64,000 bases of DNA from RH-AL1 sp965277355 (GCA_965277355.1 CBDICN010000001.1:496001-560000), one strand, 5' to 3'. Shown: positions 46,594 to 56,315, counted from the first letter of the stretch. Notes: generated by a model from the sequence alone, not told the origin. Numbers and translations: made by a program.

Positions 46594-48348
46594 CTAAAGT
46601 CGCAGGCGCTTCTCGGCGAGCGTGAACAGCGGACGCCACAGCAAGCGATTGTAGATGATCACGACGAGGCTCATGACGGCGACGCCGAGCCAGACACCTT
46701 CCGGTGCCTTCTCGGTCGCGATCGCAATGTAGGAGCCGACTCCCTGCGCGACCTCCGTGTAGTTCTTGATCTCGCCGCCCTGCTTAAGCCCGGCCTTGAC
46801 GTATTCGGCGACGATGGCGGCATTCCACGAGCCGCCCGATGCGGTCAACGCCCCGGTCACGTAATAAGGGAAGATGCCGGGCACGATCACCTTCATCCAC
46901 CAGTCGAAGCCGTGAATTCGGAAGCTGCGTGCCGCCTCGCGCATGTCGTTGGGAAACGCCTGGGCGCCCGCGATGACGTTGAAGAGGATGTACCATTGCG
47001 TGCCGAACACGATTAGCACGCTCAACCAGATGTTGGGGTTCAAGTCGAAGGTGACGATAAGCAGGACGGCCAGCGGGAACACCACGTTGGCTGGAAACGC
47101 GGCGAGGAACTGCGCCATCGGCTGGACCTTGTCGGCGACCCTAGGATTGAGGCCGATCCAGATGCCGATCGGCACCCAGATCAGGGTCGCCAGGATGATG
47201 CCGAAGATCACCCGTACCATCGTGTAGAGGGTGAGCACGAACACGTGACGGACCTCGTCCCACGTGAAATGGGCGGCGAAGAAGGTGATGATCAGGGACA
47301 GGGAATAGGCACCGATCGCCGCGGCGATCACGTAGAAGACGATGTCGCCGACAAGGCTGCCATTGCGGTCGGCTCTTTCCAGGCGCGGCGGCGATCGCTT
47401 CGGCGGGCTGAGCCGCATGAGGGCCAAGCGACGGAACGCGTTGGCCGGGATCATCGACAGCGGACGAAGCCAGCGCGTGCGCAGGAACGCGTCGCGAACC
47501 CAGGAGCGCTCCGGCTCCTGGCTGGCGGTGAGTTCGACGCGAAAGCGCGTCGAGAAGGCGACAAGCGGGCGGAACAGGAGCTGGTCGTAGGCGATGATGA
47601 CGACCGCCATCATCACCACCGCCGCAACGATCGCGCCGTTCTCCCCCTTCGAGGTCGCGACATCGATGTAGGAGCCGATGCCCGGCAGCTTGATCGTGTT
47701 GTCCTTCACCGTGATCGCCTCGGCCGCGACGACGAAGAACCAGCCGCCCGACATCGACATCATCATGTTCCAGATCAGGCCCGGCATCGCGAACGGCGTC
47801 TCGAGCTGCCAGAAGCGCTGCCAGGGCGTCAGGTTGAAGCCGTTGGCCACCTCGATGAGGTCGAGCGGCACGTTGCGCAGCGACTGGTAGAAGGAGAAGG
47901 CCATGTTCCAGGCCTGGCTCGTGAAGATCGCGAAGATGCAGGCGAGTTCGTAGCCGGCGATGGAGTTCGGCACGAGCCCGACGAAGAATTGCACGAGGAA
48001 GACGAGGAAGCCGAGGATCGGCACCGACTGCAGCACATCGAGCAGCGGGATCATGATCTTCTCGGCGCGCCGGCTCTTCGCCGCCAGCGTCGCATAAGTG
48101 AAGGTGAAGACGAGCGAGAAGAACATCGCGATGAACATTCGCAACGTCGTCCGCAGGGCATAATAGGGCAGGTACAAAACGTTGAGATGGATGTCGGTCG
48201 CGCCGGGCGCTGAGGGCGCTTGGAGGACGCCGTGACTTGCGTGCACGATCGACAGAAGAAGGCCGAAAATGAGAAGGAGAGCCAGGATGTCGAACTGATT
48301 CGGCAGAGCCTTGCGCCCGATTGATGTGAAGGCGACGAATCTCTGCAT
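46594..48348 (-). CDS. ABC transporter permease, duplicated (two BPD_transp_1 units in one chain)
   Basis: About 584 residues from the ATG at 48348 (another at 48384 is possible). Two copies of the binding-protein-dependent permease unit are fused. Each has five to six helices and the EAA-type loop: the first carries EVANGFNLTPWQRFWQLETP, the second has DMREAARSFRIHGFDWWMKV. The fused form is the duplicated anion permease known from COG4986. It forms a transporter with the downstream ATPase. It is divergent from the acyl-AMP ligase gene. No binding protein was found. Confidence 0.87.
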   Translation of the reverse strand: MQRFVAFTSIGRKALPNQFDILALLLIFGLLLSIVHASHGVLQAPSAPGATDIHLNVLYLPYYALRTTLRMFIAMFFSLVFTFTYATLAAKSRRAEKIMIPLLDVLQSVPILGFLVFLVQFFVGLVPNSIAGYELACIFAIFTSQAWNMAFSFYQSLRNVPLDLIEVANGFNLTPWQRFWQLETPFAMPGLIWNMMMSMSGGWFFVVAAEAITVKDNTIKLPGIGSYIDVATSKGENGAIVAAVVMMAVVIIAYDQLLFRPLVAFSTRFRVELTASQEPERSWVRDAFLRTRWLRPLSMIPANAFRRLALMRLSPPKRSPPRLERADRNGSLVGDIVFYVIAAAIGAYSLSLIITFFAAHFTWDEVRHVFVLTLYTMVRVIFGIILATLIWVPIGIWIGLNPRVADKVQPMAQFLAAFPANVVFPLAVLLIVTFDLNPNIWLSVLIVFGTQWYILFNVIAGAQAFPNDMREAARSFRIHGFDWWMKVIVPGIFPYYVTGALTASGGSWNAAIVAEYVKAGLKQGGEIKNYTEVAQGVGSYIAIATEKAPEGVWLGVAVMSLVVIIYNRLLWRPLFTLAEKRLRL

Positions 48349-48555
48349 GGGGACGTCCGGTGCGCGTTGCGGGTCTCCAACCATCAAACCAGGCGACAGG
48401 CAAGGGAGAGGGGGGCTCGGCGGATAAAGCGCGCCTGCGAGTTTGGTGGTGTGGCGGTCAGGCCGCGGCGGATTCTTGAACGAGCCCGCGGCGCCATGAT
48501 AGGCGAGGGGCAGCCGCGGTCGACGAGGGCGCCGCCGAAACGAGGATGAACCAGG

Positions 48556-50232
48556 TTGGCCGCAGGATTTTTCGCCTCGGTGCTCGATCGCGCCGGCTGC
48601 GTTCCGGACCGGAGCGCCATGGTGGTCTACGCGCGCAATGGAGCGCGCGAGGTCACCCAAGGCGCGCTTGTCGCCGGCGCCCGACGCTGGGCGGCGGTCC
48701 TGCGCGAGCGGGGTGCGCGGCCGGGCGGCGTGGTGCTGCTCTCGCTGCCGCTGAGCGTCGAACTTATCGAGGCGTTCCTCGGTGCGCTATGGGTCGGCGC
48801 CGTGCCTTCCTTCATGCCGTACCCGTCCGCCAAACAGGATCCGCGGCTGTTCTGGTCGAGCCACGACCAGCTGTTCGGCCGGCTCGGCGGCGGCCTCATC
48901 GTCACCTCGGCCGAGACCGGGCAAGCCATCGCCGCCAACATCACTCAGGCTGCCATGGTGGTGGTCACGCCCGCCGATGCCGCGGCGTACCAGCCGGATG
49001 ACTTGCCGGTCCATCCCTGGAGGAGCGGCGACATCGCCTGCCTACAGCACTCGTCCGGAACGACCGGGCTGAAGAAAGGGGTGATGTTGAGCTTCGAGGC
49101 CATCGATGCGCAGATCGCCGCCTATCGTCGGGCGCTCGGCATCGAGGCGGCGGACACCATCGTCTCGTGGCTGCCGCTGTACCACGACATGGGCTTCGTC
49201 GCCTGCCTGCTGATGCCGCTGTCGCTCGGCGTGACGACCGTGTTGCTCGACCCGTTCGAGTGGTTGGCCGATCCGCTGTCTCTGTTCGACGCCGTCGCGC
49301 GGCACGGCGGCAGCTTCGCGTGGCTGCCGAACTTCGCCTTCGCCCATCTCGTCAATGCCGCCTACGATGACGAGCGCCGGGTCGATCTCTCCTCGTTGCG
49401 CGCCGTGATCGACTGTTCGGAGCCTTGCCGCGCCGAGACGCTCGCCGTCTTCGAGCACCGCTTCGCCGGCTGGGGCCTGCGTCCGGGCCGGCTCGCGACC
49501 TGTTACGCGATGGCCGAGACGGTGTTCGCCGTCACCCAGAGCCCCATCGGGCAGCCGCCGCGGGTCGTCCATCTCGACCGTCAGGCGCTCGAGGACGGAC
49601 GCATCAAAGAGATCGGGCAGGGCGGGGCGAGCGCACTCTCCTGTGGGCTGCCGCTCGAAGGCGTCGCGGTGGCGGTCTTCGACGACGATCTGGCGCCGGC
49701 GGGAGACGGTCGCGTCGGCCAGATCGCGGTGAAGGCGCCGTTTCTCTTCGCCGGGTACCACCTCGAGCCGGAGCGGACGGCGGCGATCTTCCACGACGGC
49801 TTCTATCTCACCAAAGATCTAGGCTTCCGGATCGGCGACGACGTCTTCGTGCTTGGCCGGCGCGACGACCTCCTGATCCTGCTCGGCCGCAACGTCTTCG
49901 CTCACCAAATCGAGCAGATCCTCGATGCCGTCGTTGGTCTCAAGCCGGGACGTATTCTGGCGATGGGGCTCGAAAACGAGGCCGTGGGCAGCCAAGACCT
50001 CGTGATCCTCGCCGAGCCTTCAGGAGAGGCGATCGACTCCCGGACGATCCGCGGCGAGATATGCCATCGCCTTGAGAGCATTGTCGGCATCACGCCCAAA
50101 AAAGTCGTGTTCGTCGACCAGGGGTGGCTGGTGAAATCGACCAGCGGCAAGGTTAGCCGCGCCCAGAACCGCCGCAAATACCTCGCGCAGGCGCAGGCGG
50201 CGCGTGAAATCCCGGCCGTCGCGCCGGCGTGA
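48556..50232 (+). CDS. Acyl-AMP ligase (FAAL/acyl-CoA synthetase-like), first gene of an acyl-transfer cassette
   Basis: 558 residues from a TTG at 48556 (GAGGA nine bases upstream). An adenylate-forming enzyme: P-loop LQHSSGTTGLKKGVM, then SWLPLYHDMGF, which is characteristic of fatty-acyl-AMP ligases, the A-loop YAMAETVFA, LTKDLGF and the C-terminal catalytic lysine in STSGKVSR. It should activate a carboxylic acid and load it on the carrier protein encoded 7 bases downstream. The acid could be an acyl chain, amino acid or hydroxy acid. The arrangement with an ACP and an AlgX/J-like gene points to polysaccharide acylation. Confidence 0.83.
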   Translation: MAAGFFASVLDRAGCVPDRSAMVVYARNGAREVTQGALVAGARRWAAVLRERGARPGGVVLLSLPLSVELIEAFLGALWVGAVPSFMPYPSAKQDPRLFWSSHDQLFGRLGGGLIVTSAETGQAIAANITQAAMVVVTPADAAAYQPDDLPVHPWRSGDIACLQHSSGTTGLKKGVMLSFEAIDAQIAAYRRALGIEAADTIVSWLPLYHDMGFVACLLMPLSLGVTTVLLDPFEWLADPLSLFDAVARHGGSFAWLPNFAFAHLVNAAYDDERRVDLSSLRAVIDCSEPCRAETLAVFEHRFAGWGLRPGRLATCYAMAETVFAVTQSPIGQPPRVVHLDRQALEDGRIKEIGQGGASALSCGLPLEGVAVAVFDDDLAPAGDGRVGQIAVKAPFLFAGYHLEPERTAAIFHDGFYLTKDLGFRIGDDVFVLGRRDDLLILLGRNVFAHQIEQILDAVVGLKPGRILAMGLENEAVGSQDLVILAEPSGEAIDSRTIRGEICHRLESIVGITPKKVVFVDQGWLVKSTSGKVSRAQNRRKYLAQAQAAREIPAVAPA

Positions 50233-50239
50233 GGCTTGG

Positions 50240-50503
50240 ATGAAGAAAGCGATGAAAGCGGCCGAGGTCGCCGCGAAGGTGCGCGAGACGGTCGCCGCCT
50301 CCTTCGAGGTCGACGCGGCGGCCCTTACCGATCGGACCACGGCGCGCGACGTCGAGGGGTGGGATTCGCTTGCGCACGCCACCTTGATCCTCCGGCTGCA
50401 GCGCATTTTCGCCATCAGGCTCGATGCGGCGGAGGCCAACGGCGCCCAGAACCTCGGCGCCCTTATCGCTGTCGTCGAGCGCGCGATGGGGTTGCATGGC
50501 TAA
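50240..50503 (+). CDS. Acyl carrier protein
   Basis: 87 residues from the ATG at 50240; its GAGG ribosome site overlaps the stop of the ligase gene. The phosphopantetheine serine is Ser43 in EGWDSLAHATLILRL, the standard D-S-L carrier motif. Helices 2 and 3 follow as expected. It is distinct from the fatty-acid AcpP and is flanked by an adenylating ligase and an SGNH acyltransferase, so it should ferry the activated acid between them. The next gene starts 8 bases before this stop, indicating translational coupling. Confidence 0.85.
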   Translation: MKKAMKAAEVAAKVRETVAASFEVDAAALTDRTTARDVEGWDSLAHATLILRLQRIFAIRLDAAEANGAQNLGALIAVVERAMGLHG

Positions 50504-51551
50504 GGTCCTCGGTGCGGAGAACGCGTTCGTGCGTCCGCTGCGCACGCTGCAGGCGCTCGGCTACGGCCTCCTCATGAAGATGCGCGGAGCCGACAAAGCC
50601 CGCGAAGCCAGGGCGATCGCCGGTTTCGAGACGCGCTTCTGGTTCCAAATCAAGCCGTTGAAGGGCCGCGACGGCTATTTGTTTCATCGCGACCACGACG
50701 TGCTCGAGCAGCTTGCCGGCGACGTCGTGTTTCGCGCGCGTCAGATCGACGTCTGGATTCGCGCGCTCAAGACCCGGCAGGCCTGGTGCGCGGCCAACGA
50801 TAGCGTGATGCGGGTTTTGCTCATTCCGGAGAAGCATGTCGTCTATGGCGACAAACTTCCCTTCCCTGTCCGCTCCGTGCCGAAACGGCCGGCCATGCAG
50901 CTTCTCGCGGCCGCCCAGTCCGACGCGAAACTCGCCGGCAAGCTCCTCTACCCGTTCGAGACCCTGCGCGCGGCTCGCGCGAACCGCCAGACCTACTTCA
51001 TGACGGACACGCACTGGAACGGCTACGGCGCGTTCCTCGCCTACCGCGCGCTCATCGACAGCCTGGCGACCGAGATCCAGCTGGAAACCGTCGAGGAGTA
51101 CGATCTCGTCTGGAAGCGGCGGCCCTACGTTGGCGACATCGGCGTGCGCTTCGCCAAGGAGCGCAGCGAGACCATGGAGGTCGCTGAACCCCCCGTGACC
51201 TACAAGCTCGTCTTTCACAACGAGAATTTCGGGCGAGGCGCCGTCCACGTCTACGAGAACGAACGCCGTGACCTGCCGACCTGCGTGCTATTTCGCGACT
51301 CGTTCTCGAATTTCATGATCCCTTACCTGATGCGCGGCTTCTCCCGTCTCGTCGCGGTGAGCTCTTTGACGTGCCAGTTCGATCTGCTCAACCAGGAGCG
51401 GCCCGATGTCGTCCTGTTCGTCACCATCGAGCGCTTCCTCGCCACGTTCGGGCGAGGCGTGACGATCGAACTGCCGGAGGACGAACTCGCGCACTCGTTC
51501 GAGTCGTTGTCGGGCACCGAACTCAAGGCTGTGCGGCGCGCCGCCGGCTAG
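50496..51551 (+). CDS. AlgX/AlgJ-like SGNH (DHHW-type) acyltransferase
   Basis: 351 residues from the ATG at 50496, overlapping the ACP gene by 8 bases. The TDTHWNGYGAF motif at residues ~170-180 (Asp171, His173) is the AlgX/AlgJ/DHHW signature, and Ser269 in FRDSFSNF is the likely nucleophile of the SGNH-type triad. AlgX and AlgJ O-acetylate alginate in Pseudomonas. I see no clear cleavable signal peptide, so the site of action is uncertain. Together with the ligase and ACP it suggests an ACP-fed polysaccharide acylation step. An MBOAT membrane partner is not in the window. Confidence 0.82.
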   Translation: MAKVLGAENAFVRPLRTLQALGYGLLMKMRGADKAREARAIAGFETRFWFQIKPLKGRDGYLFHRDHDVLEQLAGDVVFRARQIDVWIRALKTRQAWCAANDSVMRVLLIPEKHVVYGDKLPFPVRSVPKRPAMQLLAAAQSDAKLAGKLLYPFETLRAARANRQTYFMTDTHWNGYGAFLAYRALIDSLATEIQLETVEEYDLVWKRRPYVGDIGVRFAKERSETMEVAEPPVTYKLVFHNENFGRGAVHVYENERRDLPTCVLFRDSFSNFMIPYLMRGFSRLVAVSSLTCQFDLLNQERPDVVLFVTIERFLATFGRGVTIELPEDELAHSFESLSGTELKAVRRAAG

Positions 51552-51651
51552 ACCGGAGGCACCCTAGTGCGTGGCAGGAAAAGCTTATAGGCTTTTTTCC
51601 ATCGTCACGCCGTTAACGGGGTGTTTGCGTGTCGCCGATAACTTGAACATT

Positions 51652-52419
51652 ATGAGTATCCGAGTAGCCCCTTCCGGCGCGCGACGCCTTGCGTCGTTCT
51701 TGATGATGGTCGTCGCATGCGCTTCGCTCGGCGTGGCCGGATGCTCGACCAACGTCGGCGACAGCGCGTTCCCGCTGGCTTCCGCTTTCGCGATCCAGGG
51801 CATCGACGTTTCAAAGTATCAGGGTTACGTCGACTGGAGCCAGGTCGCCAATTCCGGGGTTCAGTTCGCCTGGATCAAGGCGACCGAAGGCGGCGACTAC
51901 CTCGACGAGCGGTTCCGCGAAAATTGGGAAGCATCGCGCGCCGCGGGTATCCGGCGCGGCGCCTACCATTTCGCCTACTGGTGTCGGCCCGCGCGCGAAC
52001 AGGCGGCCTGGTTCCTCGCCAACGTGCCCAACGATCCGAGCGCGCTGCCGCCGGTGCTCGACGTCGAGTGGAACCCGACCTCGAAGACCTGCCCTCACAA
52101 GATCCCGCGCGAGGAAGCCCTCGCCGACATGAAGGTCATTCTCGACGCGATGGAGCATGCCTACGGGCGCCGGCCCGTCATCTACACGTCGGTGGATTTC
52201 CATCGCGACGTGCTGCAGGGCGAGTTCCTCGACTACCCGATGTGGGTTCGCAGCGTGAAATACTTCCCGACGGTCAAGTACGGCGACCGCCAGTGGCACT
52301 TCTGGCAGCATACCGCGACAGGCTCGGTGCCGGGTATCCGTGGCTATGTCGATCGCAACTGCTATGTCGGCACCGTCGCGGACTGGGAACGGTTCCTCAC
52401 CATGCCGCCCCAGGGGTGA
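51652..52419 (+). CDS. GH25 lysozyme-like lipoprotein
   Basis: 255 residues from the ATG at 51652. The N-terminus is a lipoprotein signal (SFLMMVVACASLGVAGC). The mature part begins with IQGIDVSKYQGYVDWSQV, the GH25 entry motif, and carries the catalytic acids in VLDVEWNP. The fold cleaves the beta-1,4 bond between MurNAc and GlcNAc in peptidoglycan, here in the periplasm anchored to a membrane. It sits 100 bases after the acylation cassette and may be co-transcribed, or may belong to cell-wall turnover generally. Confidence 0.88.
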   Translation: MSIRVAPSGARRLASFLMMVVACASLGVAGCSTNVGDSAFPLASAFAIQGIDVSKYQGYVDWSQVANSGVQFAWIKATEGGDYLDERFRENWEASRAAGIRRGAYHFAYWCRPAREQAAWFLANVPNDPSALPPVLDVEWNPTSKTCPHKIPREEALADMKVILDAMEHAYGRRPVIYTSVDFHRDVLQGEFLDYPMWVRSVKYFPTVKYGDRQWHFWQHTATGSVPGIRGYVDRNCYVGTVADWERFLTMPPQG

Positions 52420-52696
52420 TCAGCGGCTGCAGAGGCTTCAGCCCGTATGGAACGGCATCGCGCGAGCTCTCGCGGTGGTCGAACGCGCTGCGCCGTTGCT
52501 GCCGAGGCCGGCGGCTCTCGACGACAAGGACCCTTCGTTCATCCTGCCACTTCGCTTCCGCTGAGAAGCGGCGGGTGTGGCGTGACAAAAATCCGCCTTT
52601 CCACCTCTGGTGACGCGGTCTAGAACCTCGGTAACGTCGGGTCGACACCGGCGCGCGGGCGAAACGCGAGGACAGGTCGGCAGGCGCGCCTTGATC

Positions 52697-53854
52697 ATGC
52701 TGTGGGTTACCTTCGCCTTGCTCACCGGTGCCGCTGTGTTCGCGGTGCTGTGGCCGCTGTCGCGCACCCCGTCTGTGCCGGATACGGGCGAACTCGATGT
52801 CGCCTTCTACAAGGCCCAGGCCGCCGAGATCGAGCGCGACAAGTCACGCGGGGTGATCAGCGATGCCGAGGCCGAGGTTGCGCGCAACGAGGCCGCGCGA
52901 AGGCTGATGGCCGCGAACGCGCGCGAGCGTGCGATGAAAATGTCGCCGACGCAGTTCGCCCCACGCGCCGTGGCGCTCGGAGCCATGCTGTTCATCCCGC
53001 TGGTGACGCTCGGCGTCTACACCAAGGTCGGGCAGCCGAACCTGCCCGACGAACCGCTCGAAACGCGTCTCAAGGCGTCGCCCGGTAAGATGGACATGGC
53101 AACCGCCATCGCGCGAATCGAGCAGCACCTCGTCGCCGATCCGAACGACCTGCGCGGCTGGCAGGTGATCGCGCCGATTTACATGCGGCTTGGGCGTTCG
53201 GACGATGCGGAGCGCGCCTACGCCAACATCCTCCGCCTCCAAGGTCCGTCCGGCGGCACCTATTCCGGGCTCGGCGAGGCACAGGTCGCCGGCGCCAGCG
53301 GCATGGTCACCGCCGACGCCAAGGCGAGCTTCGAGCACGCGATCGCTCTTGACCCGAAGTCGCCTCGCGCCGCCTTCTATCTCGGTCTCGCCGCCGAGCA
53401 GGACGGCGACAAGCCAAAGGCGCTGACGCTGTGGCGCAAACTCGTCGCCGAATCGCCGCAGAACGCGCCGTGGCTTCCGCTCGTCCAGAACCATATCGCC
53501 AGTGCGAGCGGGGCCGCAGCGTCCGATGCGGCGGCCCCCGAGACTGCGTCGACCCAGGGGGCGCCCGATGCCGGCGGACCGCCGGGCGGCCCGATGGCTG
53601 CGGCTGTGGCGGCCATGCCGAAGGACCAGCAACAGGCAATGATCCACCGCATGGTGGACAGGCTCGCCGACAAGCTCAAGTCGAACGGCAACGATATCGA
53701 TGGCTGGCTCAGGCTTGTGCGCGCCTATCGCGTGCTCGACGAGCAGGACAAGGCCAAGGTCGCGCTCGATGACGCGCGCCGCAATTTCGCCGCCGACGCC
53801 GACGCTACGAAGCGTCTCGACACCCTCGCGCACGAACTCGGTCTGGAAAGCTGA
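52697..53854 (+). CDS. ccmI: Cytochrome c-type biogenesis protein CcmI
   Basis: 385 residues from the ATG at 52697. One N-terminal membrane helix (LWVTFALLTGAAVFAVLWPL), a short cytoplasmic loop with the family motif DVAFYKAQAAEIERD, a second helix near 96-113, and a periplasmic TPR region (two or three repeats, e.g. ARIEQHLVADPNDLRGW). CcmI holds apocytochrome c for the haem ligation complex. It opens the ccmI-ccmE-ccmF-ccmH operon; its stop overlaps the ccmE start (TGATG). An alternative TTG start lies two codons upstream. Confidence 0.92.
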   Translation: MLWVTFALLTGAAVFAVLWPLSRTPSVPDTGELDVAFYKAQAAEIERDKSRGVISDAEAEVARNEAARRLMAANARERAMKMSPTQFAPRAVALGAMLFIPLVTLGVYTKVGQPNLPDEPLETRLKASPGKMDMATAIARIEQHLVADPNDLRGWQVIAPIYMRLGRSDDAERAYANILRLQGPSGGTYSGLGEAQVAGASGMVTADAKASFEHAIALDPKSPRAAFYLGLAAEQDGDKPKALTLWRKLVAESPQNAPWLPLVQNHIASASGAAASDAAAPETASTQGAPDAGGPPGGPMAAAVAAMPKDQQQAMIHRMVDRLADKLKSNGNDIDGWLRLVRAYRVLDEQDKAKVALDDARRNFAADADATKRLDTLAHELGLES

Positions 53855-54330
53855 TGAACCGCAAGCAGAGACGGCTCGCTCTGATCGGGACCGCCGTCGG
53901 CGTGTTCGGGACCGCCGTCGGTCTCGTGCTCTACTCGCTCAGCGGGTCGATCGTGTTCTTCTACGGCCCGAGCGAATATGCCGCCAAGGCGCCCCAACCG
54001 GGAACGCGTCTGCGGATCGGCGGTCTGGTCGAGGACGGGTCGATCAAGCGCGAGCCGAACCAGACGGTCGTTTTCGCTGTGACCGACACAAAGCACGACG
54101 TCAAGGTCGCCTATACAGGCCTGCTGCCGGACCTTTTCAGGGAAGGGCAGGGCGCCGTGGTGGAGGGCGTCGTCGGCCGTGACGGTTTGTTCCGTGCCGA
54201 CAGCGTTCTCGCCAAGCACGACGAGAACTACATGCCCAAGGAGGTCGCCGACGCCTTGAAGAAACAGGGCGTCTGGAAGGAAGGCCAGCCGATGCCGCAG
54301 GCAAACGCCGTCAGCGCGAGCGCGAAATGA
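53854..54330 (+). CDS. ccmE: Cytochrome c-type biogenesis protein CcmE (haem chaperone)
   Basis: 158 residues. An N-terminal membrane helix anchors a periplasmic OB fold with GGLVEDGSIKR. The covalent haem-binding His lies in VLAKHDENYMPKEV, the HxxxY motif of CcmE. It carries haem from CcmC to the CcmF/H/I ligase. Start and stop overlap both neighbours, so the operon is translationally coupled. Full length. Confidence 0.95.
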   Translation: MNRKQRRLALIGTAVGVFGTAVGLVLYSLSGSIVFFYGPSEYAAKAPQPGTRLRIGGLVEDGSIKREPNQTVVFAVTDTKHDVKVAYTGLLPDLFREGQGAVVEGVVGRDGLFRADSVLAKHDENYMPKEVADALKKQGVWKEGQPMPQANAVSASAK

Positions 54331-56315
54331 TCGTCGAGACCGGACACTTCGCTCTTGTCCTCGCCCTCGCCCTGGCGATGGTCAATGCCATCGTCCCGCT
54401 GATCGGCCATTACCGGCGCGATACGCGCCTCCTGGATGTCGCGCCGAGCGTCGCCATCGCCGGCTTCGTGTTAACCGCCTACTCGTTCGCGGCGCTCACC
54501 TACGCGCACGTCGTCTCGGATTTCTCGCTCGTCAACGTGATCGAGAACTCGTCCTCGACGAAGCCTCTGCTCTACAAGATCACCGGCGTGTGGGGAAACC
54601 ACGAGGGCTCGATGCTCCTCTGGGTGCTCATCCTCTCGTTGTTCGCCGCCGCCGTCGCCTGCGCGTCGCGCGGCATGCCGGTCGACCTGCGCGCGCTCGT
54701 GCTCTGCGTGCAATCGTGGATCGCCTCGGCGTTCCTCGGCTTCATTCTGCTCACCTCCGATCCGTTCGCCCGCATCCTCTCGCCGCCGATCGAGGGCCAG
54801 GACCTCAACCCGCTCCTCCAGGACATCGGGCTCGCTATCCACCCGCCGCTGCTCTACCTCGGCTACGTCGGCTTCTCGATGACCTTCTCCTTCGCCGCCG
54901 CCGCGCTGATCGCGGGCCGCATCGACGCGGCATGGGCACGCTTCGTGCGGCCGTGGACGCTGATCGCCTGGATCTTTCTCACCCTCGGCATCGCGATGGG
55001 CTCCTACTGGGCCTATTACACGCTGGGCTGGGGCGGCTTCTGGGCCTGGGATCCCGTCGAGAACGCTTCCTTCATGCCGTGGCTCGCCGGCACCGCGCTG
55101 CTGCACTCCGCCGTCGTGATGGAGAAGCGCGAGGCCCTGAAGGTCTGGACGATCTTCCTCGCCATCCTCGCCTTCTCGCTCTCGCTCGTCGGCACCTTCC
55201 TGGTGCGTTCGGGCGTGCTCACCTCGGTGCACGCCTTCGCCACCGATCCAAGGCGCGGCACCGCGATCCTCGGCATTCTGGTGTTCTTCATCGGCGGCTC
55301 TCTCGCGCTGTTCGCCTGGCGCGGCAGCGCGCTGCGGCAGGGCGGTCTCTTCGCACCGATCTCTCGCGAAGGCGCCCTCGTCCTCAACAACCTTCTCCTC
55401 ACGGCGACCTGCGCCACCGTCTTCGTTGGCACCCTCTACCCGCTCGCGCTCGAGGCGGTGACGGGCCAGAAGATCTCAGTCGGCGCGCCGTTCTTCAACG
55501 CCACCTTTATCCCGCTCACGATCCCGATCTTCCTCGCGATGCCGATCGGCAGCTCGCTCGCCTGGAAGCGCGGCGACCTGCTCGGCGCCGCCCAGCGCAT
55601 GATGATGGCGGCGCTGGTCGCCCTCGCCGCGCTGCTGGGGTTCGCCGCCTGGAAGGGCGCGCCGGTTGCCTCCTACTGCATGGCTGGCCTGGCGATCTTC
55701 GTCATCGTCGGCTCGCTCCTCGATCTCGGCCGCCGTATCACCGGGGGCCGGGGGCTCGGCACGGCCTTGTCCCGCGCGCGCGGGTTGCCGCGCTCGGCCT
55801 ACGGCACGGCGATCGCCCATACCGGCATCGGGGTGACGCTGCTCGGCATCGCCGCCGCCGGCTGGGGCCAGGAGAACATCCTCTCGATGAAGCCGGGCGA
55901 CGTGGCCCATATCGGGCCTTACACCGCGCAGCTCGACGCCGTGAGCCAGGAGAACGGCCCGAACTTCACGGCGGCCGTCGGACGCACCACCCTGCGGCAG
56001 GGCAGCGTGGTGATCGCCACCGTGGACCCACAGTCGCGGTTCTATCCCGTCCGCAAGATGGCTCGCGCGGAGGCCGGTATCGTGACCCTCGGCCTCGGTC
56101 AGTTCTACGAGAGTATCAGCGTGCCGAACGGCGGCCTCGGCGGTGCACAGACGATCGACGTCAAGCTGTTCTGGAAGCCGTTCGTGACCCTGGTCTGGAT
56201 CGGCGGCCTCATCATGGGGCTCGGCGGCGCGCTGTCGCTGTCTGACCGCCGGCTGCGCTTCGGTGTCGCGAGCCGCGCGCGGCGGCTGCGGACGCCGGCG
56301 GTGCCGGCGGAATGA
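54327..56315 (+). CDS. ccmF: Haem lyase CcmF
   Basis: 662 residues with about 15 predicted helices. The tryptophan-rich WWD domain reads WGGFWAWDPVENASFMPW, and conserved periplasmic histidines flank it (e.g. in NPLLQDIGLAIHPPLLYLGY). It takes haem from CcmE and attaches it to the CXXCH of apocytochromes c with CcmH and CcmI. Overlaps ccmE and ccmH by four bases each (ATGA). Full length. Confidence 0.95.
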   Translation: MIVETGHFALVLALALAMVNAIVPLIGHYRRDTRLLDVAPSVAIAGFVLTAYSFAALTYAHVVSDFSLVNVIENSSSTKPLLYKITGVWGNHEGSMLLWVLILSLFAAAVACASRGMPVDLRALVLCVQSWIASAFLGFILLTSDPFARILSPPIEGQDLNPLLQDIGLAIHPPLLYLGYVGFSMTFSFAAAALIAGRIDAAWARFVRPWTLIAWIFLTLGIAMGSYWAYYTLGWGGFWAWDPVENASFMPWLAGTALLHSAVVMEKREALKVWTIFLAILAFSLSLVGTFLVRSGVLTSVHAFATDPRRGTAILGILVFFIGGSLALFAWRGSALRQGGLFAPISREGALVLNNLLLTATCATVFVGTLYPLALEAVTGQKISVGAPFFNATFIPLTIPIFLAMPIGSSLAWKRGDLLGAAQRMMMAALVALAALLGFAAWKGAPVASYCMAGLAIFVIVGSLLDLGRRITGGRGLGTALSRARGLPRSAYGTAIAHTGIGVTLLGIAAAGWGQENILSMKPGDVAHIGPYTAQLDAVSQENGPNFTAAVGRTTLRQGSVVIATVDPQSRFYPVRKMARAEAGIVTLGLGQFYESISVPNGGLGGAQTIDVKLFWKPFVTLVWIGGLIMGLGGALSLSDRRLRFGVASRARRLRTPAVPAE

